The notes below the pieces were generated by a model that did no database searches, was not told the origin of the DNA, and saw only the letters and a list, made by a program, of their open reading frames with translations. Positions 61,227 through 64,000 of a stretch of 64,000 bases of DNA are shown in pieces (position 1 is the first letter of the stretch; each line of letters opens with the position of its first letter). The DNA is from Undibacterium piscinae (GTDB lineage Bacteria; Pseudomonadota; Gammaproteobacteria; Burkholderiales; Burkholderiaceae_D): the NCBI GenBank assembly GCA_003970805.2, contig CP051152.1, positions 620,001 through 684,000 of the forward strand, read 5' to 3'. The translations under genes and the position numbers were made by a program.

Positions 61227-64000
61227 TTACCCTTCAATGCGTTTTGGAGATCACGAAGAACATTTTCGGCTGCAGCCCGATCAATAGTAGATGCTGTTGG
61301 ATTTTTATCAATCCATTTCTGAAGCGCTGCGGAGTAATCGTTGGCCTTTTGAGTATGGAACACATCGCCCACCGATTGACCTGTCGCTTGCTCATAGCGC
61401 ACAGCATCTGCCGTACTTCCACTGCCAATTTTTGCGCCTGGCCTGTACAGATCATCTATTAATCCCGACAGAGTTGGATTAGACACCGTAGGTTTTCCCA
61501 TTTGGGATATTAAGCCATCCTTGTAGACTTCAAAGGTGGCTCGATTTGCCGCACCTACCGTATTTGCCCCATTAGCAACAGCAACCGCAGCACCGCCATC
61601 GAGTATTTTAGCAGCATCGGTCGTGCCATAAGCGATCCAACGTAGGCCTTTTACTGCTGCACCAACTGCTAACTCTGTTGCGCCGCCACCAATGTCTAAT
61701 AGAACGGCTTCCGCTGTGCTTTTTGATAGCTTGTCATGGAACGAAGCATCTTTCGCATTAGGCGTAGCAACCAATTCCGGCGTGCCAACTGGATAAATAT
61801 AGGCTTTACCGTCGTTGCCGAAGATCACCTTGTTTCCTGCATTCTGCGCAAGCCTGACCAGATCATGACAATCCGAAGATGGACCACCGGAACAGGCAAT
61901 ACCGAGATTTCTATCACGCGCTTGCGACAGTGCATAAAGAGAATTTTTAGTGTTGCAATCAACCGCACTTCCCTTGGCGCATGCTGCAACGGCCGCATCG
62001 AATTGAGCTTGTTCCGATGGTTTATTAAACGCAATCCGTTTTTGGCCTAGATAGTTATTCTCAACCGCATTAGTAGCCACCTTCCCACCCACCGCCGCAT
62101 CCAACACCGTGCCGCCCGCTACCCCTGACAACAGGGCACCGATGCCGCTGCTTAACGCTGTGATGTTGGCCGCCTGCGCTGGCGTGAGTTTGTCGCGTTG
62201 CAGTTTGCCGTTGGCGTCAAAGGCATCCGGATACAGTTGCTTGGTCAGTATTTGCGCTGCCAGTTCGGCACCGCCACCGGCCAAGGCGCCACCGACTGCG
62301 CTTGCACCGTTGGCATAGGCCAGTGTTGCACCGAGTACCGCGTGGCTTAAGTCTTGCAGGGTTTGGTTTTCATTCCCCTTGGTTTTGAAATAATCACCGA
62401 TGGCTGCCGCTGCATACGGCGCGCTGGCGTTGGCGGCCAGTTGTGTACCGCCCTGGCCTGCGACACCGCCGACCAGGATGCCGGTGACGACCGCTAACGC
62501 GCGGCTATTGTCGCCACCCGTACTCCAGTCGATCTGTGCCTGCTTCGCTTGGTTGAGGGTCAGTATCGCTTGCTCTTTTTGCCCGGCAGTGCTGTTCTGG
62601 TTATCCAGGACGGCCTGCGCCGCTTGCTGCGTCTTGCCGGCATTGGCGGCAATGTCACCGGCAATTTGTTTTGATGTGGCTATCACGGTACCGGCCGCCG
62701 CTGACATGGCTTGCTGGTCTTTGAGCAGCACCTTGATGTCGGGGATTGCCGCTAACGCCGTGTGGGCTTTGGCCGCGTCGGTGTTGATGCCTAGCTCTTT
62801 GACGCTGCCCGTGGCTTTACCACCTATCGTAATATTGCCGTCGGTGATGGTGGCGTAGGTGGTGGAACTGGCACTGCCTTTTTCTTGCATAGGCAGACCG
62901 GGCGTGACATTGCCGCCCTTTTTATCGCCAAACAGTTGTTGTTGCTCCACTGGTTTGCTCTTGCCATCAGCGTTGGTGTCGCCCGCTCCACTGCCACCGC
63001 TAATACCGCCAGCAAGACTCACACTGCTGGCCTGGAAATCCATTTTATTGAGGACATTACTGGTGGTCAGTTTATTTGCTGTCAGCTCAGACTGTTGGGC
63101 GTTGGTGCTGGTGATCGCGCCGCCTTTGAGATCTATGCTGTCGGCCTTGATGTGATAGCCACCGTCACCGGCAAATAGCCCTGATTGCTGCTTGACTGCA
63201 TTGCTACTGCCACTGCCTTTCGATAGCGAGACGCTACCTGAGGCATCCCAGGCGGTGCCGAAGGAAACTTGTACCCGTCCGCCCACGTTGTTTTGGCTAC
63301 TCTCTTGCAAGCTGCCGTCTTGTACGCTTTCTATGGCAAGTTTGCCGGCAACCCCGGTGCTAATGCTATTGGCTTTGGCGTCTGCGCCTTTTAAGGTCGT
63401 GTCGCCCTGGCTGGTGAGCTTGATGGCGTTCGCTGTTAAATGCGTATTTGTATTGGTAACGCCATCGGCATTATTGTGACCATTGCCGACATTGGCGGCG
63501 ACATAGGCGTAGACACCGGTTTGCGCACCGATGGCATACCCGACTCCAACCTCTAAGCCGGCACTGCTATTTTTACCGTCAGCGTGATAGCCGCTTTGGC
63601 TGGCATCTAAGACGATATCTTTGGCTGAATCTAAGCTTAAGGTTTTACCTTCGGTTTTACCGGCACTAAGGTTGGCGCCGGTGGCGTGGATATTGCCCTC
63701 GGTACTGGTGAGCGTGACATTACCGGCACCGTTAATGGTGCTCGCTTGAGCTGTGCTGCCACGGTTATTGCCAGAGCTGTTGCTGCTGGCAAAGCCTACC
63801 CCTACTTCACCCTTGATGAGAGTGCCACTGCCGCTGACCGCACCCACGGCTTGATAAGCATTGGCACCGGCGGCCATACCCTGCATCGCTTGCAGGCGGC
63901 CATCCGATTTGCGGGCAGCTTCAATGTTGTTGACGAGGTCAATCAAGGGCGAGCTGATTCTGGCAAAGGCCCCTATTTTGAGATCACTGTCTTCTTTACG
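61223..64000 (-). CDS. cdiA: CdiA-like contact-dependent toxin, C-terminal part (runs off window)
   Basis: The frame is open to the window's right edge and gives the last 925 residues of a large two-partner-secretion exoprotein. The first half has hemagglutinin-type repeats (GNVTLTSTEGNIHATGANLSAGKT; AIKLTSQGDTTLKGADAKAN). A pre-toxin region follows (SRALAVVTGILVGGVAGQGGTQ), then the VENN motif in NAVENNYLGQ (62054-62065). The remaining 276 residues are the variable toxin module, ending in a basic domain of about 80 residues (PGAKIGSGSTADAVRYEQATG, GDVFHTQKANDYSAALQKWI). That domain's activity is not known to me. The immunity gene overlaps its stop. The CdiB transporter gene is not in the window. 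Confidence 0.85.
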   Translation of the reverse strand, partial: RKEDSDLKIGAFARISSPLIDLVNNIEAARKSDGRLQAMQGMAAGANAYQAVGAVSGSGTLIKGEVGVGFASSNSSGNNRGSTAQASTINGAGNVTLTSTEGNIHATGANLSAGKTEGKTLSLDSAKDIVLDASQSGYHADGKNSSAGLEVGVGYAIGAQTGVYAYVAANVGNGHNNADGVTNTNTHLTANAIKLTSQGDTTLKGADAKANSISTGVAGKLAIESVQDGSLQESSQNNVGGRVQVSFGTAWDASGSVSLSKGSGSSNAVKQQSGLFAGDGGYHIKADSIDLKGGAITSTNAQQSELTANKLTTSNVLNKMDFQASSVSLAGGISGGSGAGDTNADGKSKPVEQQQLFGDKKGGNVTPGLPMQEKGSASSTTYATITDGNITIGGKATGSVKELGINTDAAKAHTALAAIPDIKVLLKDQQAMSAAAGTVIATSKQIAGDIAANAGKTQQAAQAVLDNQNSTAGQKEQAILTLNQAKQAQIDWSTGGDNSRALAVVTGILVGGVAGQGGTQLAANASAPYAAAAIGDYFKTKGNENQTLQDLSHAVLGATLAYANGASAVGGALAGGGAELAAQILTKQLYPDAFDANGKLQRDKLTPAQAANITALSSGIGALLSGVAGGTVLDAAVGGKVATNAVENNYLGQKRIAFNKPSEQAQFDAAVAACAKGSAVDCNTKNSLYALSQARDRNLGIACSGGPSSDCHDLVRLAQNAGNKVIFGNDGKAYIYPVGTPELVATPNAKDASFHDKLSKSTAEAVLLDIGGGATELAVGAAVKGLRWIAYGTTDAAKILDGGAAVAVANGANTVGAANRATFEVYKDGLISQMGKPTVSNPTLSGLIDDLYRPGAKIGSGSTADAVRYEQATGQSVGDVFHTQKANDYSAALQKWIDKNPTASTIDRAAAENVLRDLQNALKGK

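Overview
The window looks like chromosome of a Gram-negative betaproteobacterium, probably an Oxalobacteraceae-like member of the Burkholderiales. This rests on gene content and protein style (czcICBA and pbr-type metal genes, MerR-type operators with 19-bp spacers, a Spu/Puu polyamine cluster, CdiA with a VENN motif), not on a marker gene. No rRNA, tRNA or CRISPR array was seen.

Region 1 (about 1-16.5 kb) is a metal and metalloid resistance island. On the minus strand lie a heavy-metal RND efflux system (czcI-C-B-A order, with a PII-like gene last) and a P1B-type ATPase. The ATPase is divergent from a CadR/PbrR-type MerR regulator. Next come a cytochrome-c/FTR1 permease with a Fur-like box and an undecaprenyl-diphosphatase. 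The ATPase and the phosphatase each have a MerR-type promoter (19-bp spacer, matching dyad), so ATPase, regulator, FTR1 protein and phosphatase together resemble a pbr (lead) locus. A plus-strand ars operon follows: arsR, two LMW-PTP-type arsC genes, an aquaglyceroporin, a glutaredoxin-type arsC and arsH.

Region 2 (16.5-20.6 kb) is a Tn3-family transposase gene. Its 3' end abuts a 5'-truncated agmatine-deiminase paralog, so a rearrangement breakpoint lies at about 19.64-19.69 kb.

Region 3 (20.6-52.6 kb) centres on agmatine and polyamines. It holds six agmatine-deiminase-family (PAD_porph) genes. Three have twin-arginine-type signals, one is the truncated remnant, and two are cytosolic beside N-carbamoylputrescine amidase. 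Also present are PotF/G/H/I transport, a putrescine aminotransferase, a PuuA-like ligase, a porin, a LysR regulator, an extra TatA, and an unassigned group (substrate-binding protein, nitrilase-type hydrolase, MFS carrier). Two polyamine genes are broken: an aldehyde dehydrogenase with clustered frameshifts and a strongly decayed puuD-like gene. The intact genes could take agmatine to putrescine and on to 4-aminobutyraldehyde or gamma-glutamylputrescine. The next steps must be encoded elsewhere or be lost.

Region 4 (52.6-64 kb) has a tyrosine recombinase, an acyl-CoA synthetase, an ECF sigma/membrane anti-sigma-like pair, a zinc alcohol dehydrogenase, and the 3' part of a CdiA-like contact-dependent toxin with its probable immunity gene. 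A separate secreted fragment of the CdiA pre-toxin region lies close by. An 85-bp palindromic intergenic repeat occurs three times here, with two more diverged relatives in region 3.
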